This document shows positions 27,091-36,047 of a DNA stretch of 64,000 nucleotides, one piece after another; positions within the stretch are counted from its first letter, which is position 1; each line of letters begins with the position of its first letter. This stretch comes from Roseiarcus sp963833955 (lineage in GTDB: Bacteria; Pseudomonadota; Alphaproteobacteria; Rhizobiales; Beijerinckiaceae), in assembly GCA_963833955.1 (NCBI GenBank), contig CAWHZY010000012.1, positions 62,001 through 126,000 of the forward strand, read 5' to 3'. The notes under the pieces were generated by a model. The model did no database searches. It was not told the DNA's origin and saw only the letters and a program-made list of their open reading frames with translations. The position numbers and the translations under genes are program-made.

Positions 27091-27822
27091 TCACGCCGCC
27101 CAGAGCTTCGCGGGCGCGTCGATTCCCTTCAACTGGTAGTCCCGCCCGGCGCTCTCCGGCAGCGCGGCGGCCGCTTTTTCGCGCACGGCTGCGGTCATGA
27201 GAATTTGATCGGCCGCCGCCGCGCCTTGCGCGCGCGAGGCGACGTTCACCACCGTGCCGATCGCGGTCAGGTCGTGGTGCGTGCGGCCAAACTCGCCGAA
27301 ATTGACCTTGCCGGTATTGAGGCCGATTCCGACGCCGATCGCCGCAGCCTCCGCGCCGAAGGCGTGCGAAAGCTCTTCGCGCCGCGCGCGCCAAAGCTCC
27401 TGGATTCTCCGCGCGGCCGCGACCGCGCGTGCGGCATGGTCCTCATGCTTGATCGGAAAATTAAAGATAGCCAGAACGGCGTCCCCCATCGTCTTGTTGA
27501 TGATGCCGTCGTGCTCCCAGATCGCCTCCCCGCAAACGTCGTAGAAGGCGTCGAGAAGCTTGGCGATCGCGCTGCTCGACTGGGACTGCGAGAGGCTCGT
27601 GTAGCCCCTGAGATCGGCGAACAGGATGGTCGCGTCGATCTCGACCTGCCGCGCCTTCATGACCCGCTCGAACATCGTCTCGCAGATCGTGCAGGTGTTG
27701 GGGTTCATGCGGCTTTGGCGAATGCCGACCGCGCGGTACGGCACTGCGGCGATGGTGCGCAAAGCGATGGGCAGCTTCATATTCTGCCAGCAGCCCAAGC
27801 AGAAAATCGGTTGCGACGCCAT
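27091..27822 (-). CDS. Adenylate/guanylate cyclase domain protein with N-terminal cysteine motifs
   Basis: Class III nucleotide cyclase of about 243 aa. The catalytic domain begins 'VEIDATILFADLRGYTSLSQ' (first metal-binding Asp, F-A-D), then 'AIWEHDGIINKTMGDAVLAI' (second Asp in GDA), 'IGVGIGLNTGKVNFGEFG' and 'TAIGTVVNVASRAQGAAAAD' (transition-state Asn/Arg). The N terminus has two short Cys motifs ('FCLGCWQN' and 'NTCTICETMF') that could bind metal or sense redox state. Substrate choice (ATP or GTP) is not certain. The start at 27822 (MASQPIFCLG) has AGGAG upstream; a longer open frame to 27861 is rejected. It sits between two lpd tails. Confidence 0.88.
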   Translation of the reverse strand: MASQPIFCLGCWQNMKLPIALRTIAAVPYRAVGIRQSRMNPNTCTICETMFERVMKARQVEIDATILFADLRGYTSLSQSQSSSAIAKLLDAFYDVCGEAIWEHDGIINKTMGDAVLAIFNFPIKHEDHAARAVAAARRIQELWRARREELSHAFGAEAAAIGVGIGLNTGKVNFGEFGRTHHDLTAIGTVVNVASRAQGAAAADQILMTAAVREKAAAALPESAGRDYQLKGIDAPAKLWAA

Positions 27823-27892
27823 CTCGGAGGCTCCTGAATCTCCGCGCGCGGAGTTCAGCACGTGGCGGGCCTAGGTCAACCAGACCGGCTTG

Positions 27893-29282
27893 TCAAATAT
27901 GCAGCGGGTGGCCGAGCGCCGCGAGCGCCAACTCGTGGAAGGCTTCGCTCAGCGTCGGATGGGCGTGGATGGTGAGCGCGATGTCTTCGAGGCGCGCGCC
28001 CATTTCCAGCGCGAGCGAAAAGGCGGCCGAGAGTTCGGAGACGCCGGCTCCCACGGCCTGGACGCCCAGCACGACATGGTTGTCGGCGCGAGCGACCACG
28101 CGGACGAAGCCCTCGTCGTCCTGCAGCGTCATGGCGCGGCCGTTGGCGCGGAACGGGAAATGGCCGACGCGGATCTCGCCATGCGCGGCCTTGGCGGCTT
28201 CGGGCGAGAGCCCCACCGAGACGATCTCAGGATCGGTGAAACAAATGGCGGCAATGGCGACAGGGTCGAAAGCGCGTTTCTTCCCGGCGATGATCTCGGC
28301 GACCATCTCGCCTTGCGCCATCGCGCGATGGGCGAGCATCGGTTCACCCGTCACGTCGCCGATCGCCCAGACGTTGCGCATCGAAGTGGCGCATGTCTCG
28401 TCGATGCGGACGAACGCGCCGCTCATCGTCAGATCCAGCGTCTCAAGGCCGAAGCCGGTCGTGCGGGCGCGCCGGCCAACCGCGACCAGCACCTTGTCGG
28501 CGCGAACCGCGCGCTCCCTGCCGTCCGCCGCAGCGACCCTGAGCGCTCCGTCCGCGAAGCCCAGAGCCCGCGCGCCAACGAGCGTTTCGACGCCAAGATC
28601 GGCGAGGCGCCGCACGAGCGGCTGCGTCAGCTCCGCGTCGTAAAGCGGCAGGATCTTGGGCAGCGCCTCGACGATCGTCACTTTCGCGCCGAGCTTGGCA
28701 AAAGCCATGCCCAACTCCATTCCGATATAGCCCGCGCCGACCACCGCGAGCGATTGCGGAACCTCGGTCAGCGCCAGCGCGTCGGTCGAAGACAGGGTGG
28801 CGCCGCCGAACTTGAGCGTGGGCAATTCCACCGGCTCCGAGCCGGTCGCGAGGACGAGATGCTCGGTGACGATGCGGCTCTCGCCAGTGTCTGCGCTGAC
28901 CGTCGCCGTCTTGCCGTCGACGATCGTGGCCTTGCCCAGGAGCGTGCGCACCTTGGCCTTCTTCAAGAGCCCGCCGACGCCGCCCGTGAGCCGTGTCGAC
29001 GATCGAATCCTTCCACGCGATCGTGCGGGCGAAATCGAGCGTCGGCGGCCCGATCGAAAGCCCAATGGCGGCGAGCCCGCGCGGCTCGCGCAGGCCATGC
29101 GCGGCGCCGGCGGCATGGATCAGGGCTTTCGAGGGGATGCAGCCGACATTGAGGCACGTTCCGCCGAGCCGGTCGGCCTCGACGAGGATCGTGTCGAGGC
29201 CGAGTTGGCCGGCGCGGATCGCGGCGACATAGCCGCCCGGGCCGCCGCCGATGACGAGAACCTTGCAGCGAAGCTCGTTCAT
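27893..29282 (-). CDS. lpd: Dihydrolipoamide dehydrogenase (E3), frameshifted
   Basis: FAD disulfide oxidoreductase that reoxidises dihydrolipoyl groups of 2-oxoacid dehydrogenases. FAD-binding 'VLVIGGGPGGYVAAIRAGQL' is followed by the redox pair C43/C48 in 'GGTCLNVGCIPSKALIHA'. Near 28993 the frame shifts by one base, then continues 'RLTGGVGGLLKKAKVRTLLG', NAD-binding 'VVGAGYIGMELGMAFAKLGA' and the interface motif 'ALTIHAHPTLSEAFHELALA' (catalytic His). Repaired length is about 463 aa, normal. It follows bkdB by about 100 bp and is the last gene of the bkd cluster. Its 3' end is the source of the two tail copies downstream. Confidence 0.93.
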
Positions 29283-29385
29283 GGCGTCCTCTGCTCGTGC
29301 GTCATCGCGAGCGCATGCGAAGCGATCCTGGGCCGCAGCGCCCTTCGGCCCCGTCGCTGCGCTCCTCGCAAGGACGGGCGGCTCT

Positions 29386-30672
29386 TCATGCGTCCTCGAT
29401 GAACAGCATGGCCGGCGCCTCGATCAGCGTCCGCAGGCGTTGGATGAAAGTCGCGGCGTCATGGCCGTCGACCACGCGATGATCGAAGGAGGACGACAGG
29501 TTCATCGTCTTGCGTGGCGCGAAGCCGCCGTCGCGCCAGACGGGCCTGACGACGATCTTGTTGACGCCGACGATCGCCACTTCCGGCCGGTTGATGATCG
29601 GCGTCGAGACAATGCCGCCGAGCGCGCCGAGCGAGGTGAGCGTGATCGTCGAGCCGGAAAGCTCCTCGCGCGCCGCGCCCCCATGGCGCGCCGCCTCGCT
29701 CACCCTGCGCATTTCGCGCGCGCATTCGTGCAAGCCGAGCGTCTCGGCGTGACGGACGACGGGAACCATGAGGCCGTTCGGCGTTTGCGTCGCCACGCCT
29801 AAATGGACAGCGCCGAAGCGCGTGATGACGTCGTTTTCGTCGTCGTAATGAGCGTTGATCTGCGGGAATTCGGCGACCGCCTTGACGATCCCAAGGATGA
29901 GGAACGGCAGCAGGGTCAGCTTCGGCCGCGCTTCCGTGGCGCGGGCGTTGAGCGCGGCGCGCAGCTCCTCGAGCGCCGTGACGTCGACCTCCTCGACATA
30001 GGAGAAATGCGCGACGCGGCGCGCCAACTCGGCCATGTTCTCGGCGATGCGCCGGCGCATGCCGACGACCTTGATCGTCTCGACTGCCGTGTTGGGCTCT
30101 CGGCCCGAAGGCTTCGACGGCTCCGGCGGGCGGGCGATGTAGGCGTCGAGGTCTGGATGGGTGATGCGTCCCGCCGGGCCCGAGCCGTGCACGAATCTCA
30201 GATCAACGCCGGCCTCGCGCGCCTTCAGACGCAAAGCGGGCGCGGCGAGCGGCTTCTCGCCAAGCGCACGCGGCGCGCCCGTCTGCGGCTCGAGTGGACG
30301 CGGCGGGGCCTCGGCTACCGGCGCGCGCTGCGCTGGCGCTGGCTCCGCGGGCTCGGGTTTAACGCTCGGCGCCGGCTCGGGCGGCGGTTGGCGCGATTTC
30401 GGCGCCGCAGGGAGAAGCGAGTCCGGCAGGCCGGGCGCATCGATGCGAATGAGCTCGGCGCCGACCGCCAGCACGTCCCCGACCGCGCCGCCGAGCGCGA
30501 GCACGCTGCCCGCCACGGGCGTTGGAATGTCGACCGTCGCCTTGTCGGTCATGACCGCGGCGACGACCTGATCCTCATGCACGAGATCACCGACCTTGAC
30601 CGCCCATTCGACGATCTCGGCTTCCGCCACACCTTCGCCGACGTCGGGCATCTTGATCGAGCGCACCCCCAT
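29386..30672 (-). CDS. bkdB: Branched-chain 2-oxoacid dehydrogenase E2 (dihydrolipoyl acyltransferase)
   Basis: Core acyltransferase of the branched-chain keto acid dehydrogenase complex. The 428-aa protein has one lipoyl domain (lipoyl Lys44 in 'TDKATVDIPTPV'), a Pro/Ala/Glu-rich linker, a peripheral subunit-binding domain (about residues 145-185, 'RLKAREAGVDLRFVHGSGPA'), a second linker, and the catalytic domain ending with 'SSSFDHRVVDGHDAATFIQR' (catalytic His about 398 and Asp). A single lipoyl domain and the gene order favour the branched-chain complex over pyruvate or 2-oxoglutarate complexes. It starts directly after bkdA2 (1 bp gap), so co-translation is likely. Confidence 0.93.
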   Translation of the reverse strand: MGVRSIKMPDVGEGVAEAEIVEWAVKVGDLVHEDQVVAAVMTDKATVDIPTPVAGSVLALGGAVGDVLAVGAELIRIDAPGLPDSLLPAAPKSRQPPPEPAPSVKPEPAEPAPAQRAPVAEAPPRPLEPQTGAPRALGEKPLAAPALRLKAREAGVDLRFVHGSGPAGRITHPDLDAYIARPPEPSKPSGREPNTAVETIKVVGMRRRIAENMAELARRVAHFSYVEEVDVTALEELRAALNARATEARPKLTLLPFLILGIVKAVAEFPQINAHYDDENDVITRFGAVHLGVATQTPNGLMVPVVRHAETLGLHECAREMRRVSEAARHGGAAREELSGSTITLTSLGALGGIVSTPIINRPEVAIVGVNKIVVRPVWRDGGFAPRKTMNLSSSFDHRVVDGHDAATFIQRLRTLIEAPAMLFIEDA

Positions 30673-30673
30673 C

Positions 30674-31687
30674 TTAGGCCTCCATGGCCTTCACGAGCGC
30701 GCGCCCGACGCGCATTGGCCCTGGGAAATAGTCCCATTCCTCGGCGTACGGATAGGGCGTATCCCAGCCGGCGATGCGCTGGACCGGCGCTTCCAGCGCA
30801 TAGAAGCAGCGCTCCGTCACCTGCGCAGCGAGCTCGGCGCCGAAGCCCGAGGTCAGCGTCGCCTCATGCACGATCACGCAGCGGCCGGTCTTGTTCACCG
30901 AAGCCTCGATGGCGTCGATGTCTAGCGGCAGCAGCGTGCGCAGATCGATGATCTCCGCATCGACGCCAGTCTCCTCCGCTGCCGCCTCCGAGACATGGAC
31001 CATCGTGCCATAGCAGAGCACGGTGACGCCCTTGCCCACGCGCCTCACCGCCGCCTTGCCGAGCGGGACGACGTAGCGCCCCGCAGGCGTCTCGCTCAGC
31101 GGATGTTTGGCCCAAGGCACGGTCGGCTGTTCCGGGTGGCCGGTGAACGGACCATTGTAGAGCCGTTTCGGCTCGAGAAAGATGACCGGATCGTCGTCCT
31201 CGATCGAGGCGATCAGGAGACCTTTGGCGTCGTAAGGGTTGGAAGGGATGACGGTCTTCAGGCCGGAGACATGCGTGAACAAAGCCTCCGGGCTCTGGCT
31301 ATGCGTCTGCCCGCCATAGATGCCGCCGCCGCATGGCATGCGGATCACGATCGGGGCGAAGAATTCGCCGCCCGAGCGGTAGCGCAGCCGCGCCGCCTCC
31401 GACACGATCTGGTCGTAGCCGGGATAGACATAGTCGGCGAACTGGATCTCGGCGACCGCCCGAAGCCCATAGGCGCCCATGCCGATCGCCACGCCGACGA
31501 TGCCGGATTCGTTGATCGGCGCGTCGAAGCAGCGCGACTTGCCGTATTTGCGCTGCAGCCCGTCGGTGCAGCGAAAGACGCCGCCGAAATAGCCGACGTC
31601 CTCGCCGAACACGACGACGCTCTTGTCCTCGGCCATCTTGCAATCCATCGCGTCGCGGATCGCCTCGACCATCGACATGCGCGGCAT
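30674..31687 (-). CDS. bkdA2: Branched-chain 2-oxoacid dehydrogenase E1 beta subunit
   Basis: Beta subunit of the thiamine-diphosphate E1 component, 337 aa. 'MVEAIRDAMDCKMAEDKSVV', 'VFGEDVGYFGGVFRCTDGLQ', 'GSVVNKTGR'-like 'ASVNKTGRCVIVHEATLTSG' and 'IAGWDTPYPYAEEWDYFPGP' are characteristic of BkdA2/BCKDHB-type proteins (a pyruvate E1 beta would differ in the C-terminal segment). It forms an alpha2beta2 tetramer with BkdA1, encoded about 200 bp upstream on the same strand. The intervening gap holds three hairpins that may affect mRNA processing. Confidence 0.94.
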   Translation of the reverse strand: MPRMSMVEAIRDAMDCKMAEDKSVVVFGEDVGYFGGVFRCTDGLQRKYGKSRCFDAPINESGIVGVAIGMGAYGLRAVAEIQFADYVYPGYDQIVSEAARLRYRSGGEFFAPIVIRMPCGGGIYGGQTHSQSPEALFTHVSGLKTVIPSNPYDAKGLLIASIEDDDPVIFLEPKRLYNGPFTGHPEQPTVPWAKHPLSETPAGRYVVPLGKAAVRRVGKGVTVLCYGTMVHVSEAAAEETGVDAEIIDLRTLLPLDIDAIEASVNKTGRCVIVHEATLTSGFGAELAAQVTERCFYALEAPVQRIAGWDTPYPYAEEWDYFPGPMRVGRALVKAMEA

Positions 31688-31712
31688 GGCGCTAAGCTCC
31701 GCGGGATCGACT

Positions 31713-31734
31713 CCCCTCTCCTACGGGAGAGGGG
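31713..31734. repeat. Hairpin CCCCTCTCC-tacg-GGAGAGGGG
   Basis: Perfect 9-bp stem with a four-base loop in the bkdA1-bkdA2 gap. It is the first of three adjacent palindromes belonging to dispersed intergenic repeats. Confidence 0.65.
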
Positions 31735-31782
31735 TTGGGGGTGAGGGTTCTGCGCGCGAAACGTGGTCCGCGCCCCTCATCC

Positions 31783-31838
31783 GGTGGGCCATAGGGCGTT
31801 CGCCAGAACGCCCGTCGGCTGACGGGCAGTGGCCCACC
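31783..31838. repeat. Cloverleaf-like palindrome (three-way junction)
   Basis: Outer stem GGTGGGCCA (31783-31791) pairs with TGGCCCACC (31830-31838). Inside are two perfect hairpins: GGGCGTTC-gcca-GAACGCCC (31794-31813) and CCGTC-ggct-GACGG (31812-31825, overlapping by two bases). The first inner hairpin has the same arms as the one at 14041-14060. It lies between bkdA1 and bkdA2 within a transcribed operon. Confidence 0.75.
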
Positions 31839-31839
31839 A

Positions 31840-31860
31840 CCTTCTCCCAGGGGGAGAAGG
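31840..31860. repeat. Hairpin CCTTCTCCC-agg-GGGAGAAGG
   Basis: Perfect 9-bp stem with a three-base loop directly after the cloverleaf-like element. It is the third palindrome in the bkdA1-bkdA2 gap. Confidence 0.65.
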
Positions 31861-31888
31861 GACGCGGATCTCCGCCGGCATTCCATTC

Positions 31889-33122
31889 TCACACTCCGAG
31901 CTGCTGGCGCTGCTCGCGCAAATGGCGCGGCATCTCCTTGTAGACCTGCTCGAACATCGTCGCCGCGCTCGGCTTCGGCCCGTCGTGCAGCGTGCCATGG
32001 CTTTCGGCCTCCTTGGCGGCGTCCAGAATCTCGGCGTCGACCTCGGCCTGCATCTGCCGATGACGCTCCTCGCTCCAGGCGCCGACGCGAATGAGATGGA
32101 CCTTCAGCCGCTCGACCGGATCGCCCAACGGCCAGGCGGACCCTTCGTCCTTGGGGCGATATTTCGACGGATCGTCCGAGGTCGAGTGGGCGCCCGCGCG
32201 GTAGGTCACCCATTCGATCAGCGTCGGGCCCAGATTGGCGCGCGCCCGTTCGGCCGCCCAGACGCGAGACCGCATGGACCGCAAGATAATCGTTGCCGTC
32301 GACGCGCAGGGAGGGGATGCCGAAGCCGTGGGCGCGCGCGGCGAATCTGGCGCTCTCGCCGCCCGCGATGCCCTGATAGGACGAGATCGCCCACTGATTG
32401 TTGACGACGTTGAGAATGACCGGCGGCCGATAGACGGAGGCGAACACCAGCGCCGCATGGAAATCGCTTTCCGCCGTCGATCCTTCGCCGATCCAGCCTG
32501 AAGCGATGTGCGTATCACCCGAAATCGCCGACGCCATCGCCCAGCCGACGGCTTGCGGATATTGCGTGCCCAGGTTGCCGGAGACGGTGAAGAACCCGGC
32601 CTTCTTGAACGAATAGAGCCCTGGAAGCTGGCGACCATTGAGGTGATCTTTCTCGTTGGAGAAGATCTCGCACATCATGTCGACGATCGGCCAACCCAAG
32701 GCGATGAGCAGGCCCTGCTGGCGGTAGGTCGGAAAGCACATGTCGCCCTCCGCGAGAGCCTTGCGATGTGCGGTCGCGATCGCCTCCTCGCCGAGACAGG
32801 TGATGTAGAACGACGTCTTGCCCTGGCGCTGCGACAAGAGCATGCGCGCGTCGAAGGCGCGGGTCAGCATCATGTCGCGCAGACCCTTGCGCAGGTCGTC
32901 GGCGTCGAGCGACCCCGCCCATTCCCCGACCGCCTCGCCATTGTCGTCAAGCGCGCGGATCATCGTATAGGCGAAATTACGGATGTCGGACGGGCTGACG
33001 TCGATCGGCGGACGGGGAACCTCGCCCGCTTCCGCGATGCCGACATGGCTGAAATCCGGGCTGCCGCCGGGGCGTACGGTCGGCTCGGGAACGTGCAGCG
33101 AAAGCCGGGCGGCGCTGGTCAT
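31889..33122 (-). CDS. bkdA1: Branched-chain 2-oxoacid dehydrogenase E1 alpha subunit, frameshifted
   Basis: Alpha subunit of the thiamine-diphosphate E1 component. 'RLSLHVPEPTVRPGG' and 'GKTSFYITCLGEEAIATAHR' mark the long-N-terminus bacterial BkdA1 type. The ThDP motif is 'GWIGEGSTAESDFHAALVFA' to 'PPVILNVVNNQWAISSYQG'. After a one-base shift near 32265 it continues 'AAERARANLGPTLIEWVTYR' and 'GAHSTSDDPSKYRPKDE' (phosphorylation-loop region) and ends at 31889. Repaired length is about 410 aa. The ATG at 33122 has GGAGG upstream. First gene of bkdA1-bkdA2-bkdB-lpd. Confidence 0.92.
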
Positions 33123-33268
33123 CGAGGAATCCTCCGGCGGCGCCATCGTCGGCGCCTGACGCTGATTGAGTGGAGTTTAGCGCCACGGCGGCGCGCTTGT
33201 CATGCGTAGGCCAGAAGCGTGGCGCGCCGTTGACAGCCGCCCGCCTGCCCTCTTAAGAAGCGGCCCAT

Positions 33269-33353
33269 GCCCAGGTGGCGGAATTGGTAGACGCACTGGT
33301 TTCAGGTACCAGCGGTGCAAGCCGTGAAGGTTCGAGTCCTTTCCTGGGCACCA
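33269..33353 (+). tRNA. tRNA-Leu (anticodon CAG)
   Basis: Full cloverleaf of 85 nt: acceptor GCCCAGG/CCTGGGC, D-arm with GGCGGAATTGGTAGACGC, anticodon stem CTGGT/ACCAG with loop TTCAGGT (CAG), long class II variable arm, T-arm GGTTCGAGTCC, and encoded CCA. It reads CUG codons. No integrase or repeated tRNA end is seen beside it. Confidence 0.97.
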
Positions 33354-33609
33354 ATAGGTATTCTAAGCGCTAATAACGCGTAATTCCGCGGCCGCTGAGT
33401 TTTGGCGCGCTTCGTCACGCTGAACGCCGACGCTCGCGGCGATCAACAGGTTCGAATGCAACCTCGGCAAGCATTGTCGTCCCGGCTGCCTCCGTCATGA
33501 GCGGGCGTGCGCTCAGGCGTCCAGGCGCCTCTCGCGGTTCGCGTGCTTGCTCGAGTAGGCCGCCAAAGATTTTCCCGTTCCCCAAGACCCTCCAACACGA
33601 GAGTGATCC

Positions 33610-34445
33610 ATGACCAAGACCTGGCTTATTACCGGCTGTTCCACCGGCTTCGGCCGCCTCCTGGCGCAAGCCGCACTGGAACGCGGCGACCAGGTCGTCG
33701 CCACGGCGCGCGACCCCGCCACCCTCTCGGATATGGCCAAGGCCTACCCTAAGACGGCGCGAACCACCGCGCTCGATGTGACCAAGGCCGGCGCCGCCGA
33801 GAAGGCGGTGGCGTTGGCGATGGACGCCTTCGGCAGGCTCGACGTCCTCGTCAACAACGCCGGCTTCGGGTTTATCGGCGCGATCGAGGAGGCGACCCCG
33901 GACGAATACAGGCCAATGTTCGAGACCAACATCATCGGCCTTCTGGAGATGACGCGCGCCGCCTTGCCGGCGCTACGAAAGACGGGCGCGGGCGGACGGA
34001 TCGTCAACATGTCTTCAGGCGCGGGCATCAAGGGCCTGCAAGGCTCGGGACACTACAACGCGACCAAGTTTGCGGTCGAAGGCATTTCGGAAGCCCTTGC
34101 TCAGGAAGTCGCGCCATTCGGCATCGCGGTCATCATCGTGGAGCCGGGTCCGTTCCGAACCGACTTCCTCGGCCGCTCGATCTCGCTCGCCAAGAAGGAG
34201 ATGCCGGAATATGCGGGAACCGCCGGCGTGTTTCGCACCTTCCGCGCCAACAACGACGGCAAGCAGGTCGGCGACCCCGACAAGGCTGTCAAAGTCATGC
34301 TTGAAGGCGGTCGACTCTGGAAAAGCCGCCGCTCCATATGCCGCTCGGCGCGCGCGCCTACGCTTTGGCGCGCACGAAGATCGCGGAGTTCACGCAGGAC
34401 CTCGACGCCTGGGAAGCTGTGGCGAAAGCGACCGACTACGTGTGA
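33610..34445 (+). CDS. SDR-family oxidoreductase, frameshifted near its 3' end
   Basis: Classical short-chain dehydrogenase of about 278 aa. NAD(P)-binding 'WLITGCSTGFGRLLAQAALE', 'LDVLVNNAGFGFIGAIEE', catalytic Ser in 'GGRIVNMSSGAGIKGLQG' and 'HYNATKFAVEGISEALAQEV' (Y..K) are all present. Near 34310 the frame shifts; the downstream frame gives 'PPLHMPLGARAYALARTKIA' and 'DLDAWEAVAKATDYV' to the stop at 34443, the usual C terminus of this group. RxxR-type N-terminal positions suggest NADP preference but this is weak. It stands alone between tRNA-Leu and selA; the substrate is unknown. Confidence 0.87.
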
Positions 34446-34592
34446 GTTCGCCGGCGGCTTTGAAAGCCTGACCGACCGCAAGCGGGTGGGCCTTGGAAAC
34501 AACCTGGTTTCCGACGCGTTCTGCTTCATGGTAAGCGTTGGCGCTGCTTTCAGATCGTGTGGTCGGATTGCCAAGGCAGAAGCGAGGGGACA

Positions 34593-36047
34593 ATGGACCC
34601 CACCATATCGGCGCGCCTGCGCGATCTCCCGTCGGTGTCCGCAGTCCTGAACACTTCCGCCGCGGCCGCTCTTTTTGAGCTTTACGGCCAAAAGGCCTCA
34701 ACCAACGCGATCCGCGCGACGATCGAGGTCGCGCGAGCGGCGTTGCAAACGGGCGAGCCCACCGTTCCGACCGCTGAGCGTCTCGCCATCGAAAGTCGCG
34801 CGCGTCTCGAGATGGAGGACCGGTCCGGCTCGCGTCCGGTGTTCAACCTAACCGGCACGGTCCTACACACAAATCTCGGCCGGGCCGTGCTCGCCGAAGC
34901 GGCGGTCGAAGCCGCCGTCGCGGCCATGCGGAATCCGGTGGCGCTGGAGTTCGATCTTGGGACGGGCAAGCGCGGCGAACGGGACGACCATGTCCGAGGC
35001 CTCTTATGCGATCTGACCGGCGCGGAGGACGCGACAATTGTCAATAACAACGCCGCCGCAGTGCTGCTTGTGCTGAATACGCTTGCGGCCGGTCGTGAGG
35101 TGATCGTGTCGCGCGGCGAGCTCATCGAGATCGGCGGCGCGTTTCGCATGCCGGAAATCATGGCGAGCGCCGGCGCTCGACTGGTCGAAGTCGGTACGAC
35201 CAATCGCACACATAAGAAGGATTATCGCTCGGCGCTGAATGAAAGGACCGGGTTGATCCTCAAGGTCCACACGTCGAACTACCGCATTCAGGGCTTCACG
35301 GCTGAGGTCGGGCCGGCGGACCTTGGCGCCATCGCCAAGGAGGCTGGCGTTCCGCTCGCTCACGATCTCGGGTCGGGCACGTTGATGGATCTCGCGCAAT
35401 ACGGGCTGCAGGCGGAGCCGACAGCTCGGCAGGCGGCGGCCACCGCGGACATTGTGATGTTTTCCGGCGACAAGTTGCTTGGCGGGCCGCAAGCAGGTTT
35501 CATTGTCGGCAAGCGCGATCTGATCCAAGCGATCAATCGCAATCCGATGAAGCGCGCGCTTCGCGTCGACAAGATCAGGCTCGCCGCCATCGAAGCCACC
35601 CTCAAACTCTATCGAGATCCCGCGAAGCTTGCCGAGCGCCTTCCGACGTTGCGGATGCTGACGCGGTCGCGACATGAGATCGAGGCGCAGGCCCGGCGCC
35701 TGCTTCCGCACGTTGCGGAAGCGCTCGGCGAGGACTTCGCGGTCGAGATATGCGAATGCCACAGCCAGATCGGCTCCGGCGCATTGCCGCTCGAAACTAT
35801 CGCGAGCGCCGGTCTCGCCATTGCCGCCAAGCGGAAAGGCCCGGAGCTGGAACGTTTGTCGGCTATGCTGCGCGAGCTGCCGCGACCTGTCATAGGACGG
35901 ATTGAGAAGGAGCGCCTGGTGCTCGACTTGCGCTGCATGGGCGAAGAGGACGCGTTCCTCTCCAACCTGTCGCACTTCAATCTGATTGCGCAGAACCGCG
36001 CACGCGCCCCGTCTGATGAGCAGCCCGCAACCGGCGCGCCGCCGTGA
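34593..36047 (+). CDS. selA: L-seryl-tRNA(Sec) selenium transferase
   Basis: PLP enzyme converting Ser-tRNA(Sec) to Sec-tRNA(Sec) with selenophosphate. The about 484-aa product shows 'FNLTGTVLHTNLGRAVLAEA', 'AEDATIVNNNAAAVLLVLNT', 'EVGTTNRTHKKDY', 'HDLGSGTLMDL' and the PLP-lysine motif 'MFSGDKLLGGPQAGFIVGKR'. The ATG at 34593 follows GAGGGG; an in-frame upstream ATG at 34557 has no site. Its TGA overlaps the selB GTG by 4 bp, so SelA and SelB are made together. Intact frame. Confidence 0.97.
   Translation: MDPTISARLRDLPSVSAVLNTSAAAALFELYGQKASTNAIRATIEVARAALQTGEPTVPTAERLAIESRARLEMEDRSGSRPVFNLTGTVLHTNLGRAVLAEAAVEAAVAAMRNPVALEFDLGTGKRGERDDHVRGLLCDLTGAEDATIVNNNAAAVLLVLNTLAAGREVIVSRGELIEIGGAFRMPEIMASAGARLVEVGTTNRTHKKDYRSALNERTGLILKVHTSNYRIQGFTAEVGPADLGAIAKEAGVPLAHDLGSGTLMDLAQYGLQAEPTARQAAATADIVMFSGDKLLGGPQAGFIVGKRDLIQAINRNPMKRALRVDKIRLAAIEATLKLYRDPAKLAERLPTLRMLTRSRHEIEAQARRLLPHVAEALGEDFAVEICECHSQIGSGALPLETIASAGLAIAAKRKGPELERLSAMLRELPRPVIGRIEKERLVLDLRCMGEEDAFLSNLSHFNLIAQNRARAPSDEQPATGAPP

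Noticed and set aside
33269..33609. tRNA-Leu as an integration site of a genomic island
   Set aside because: No integrase, no repeat of the tRNA 3' end, and normal genes on both sides.
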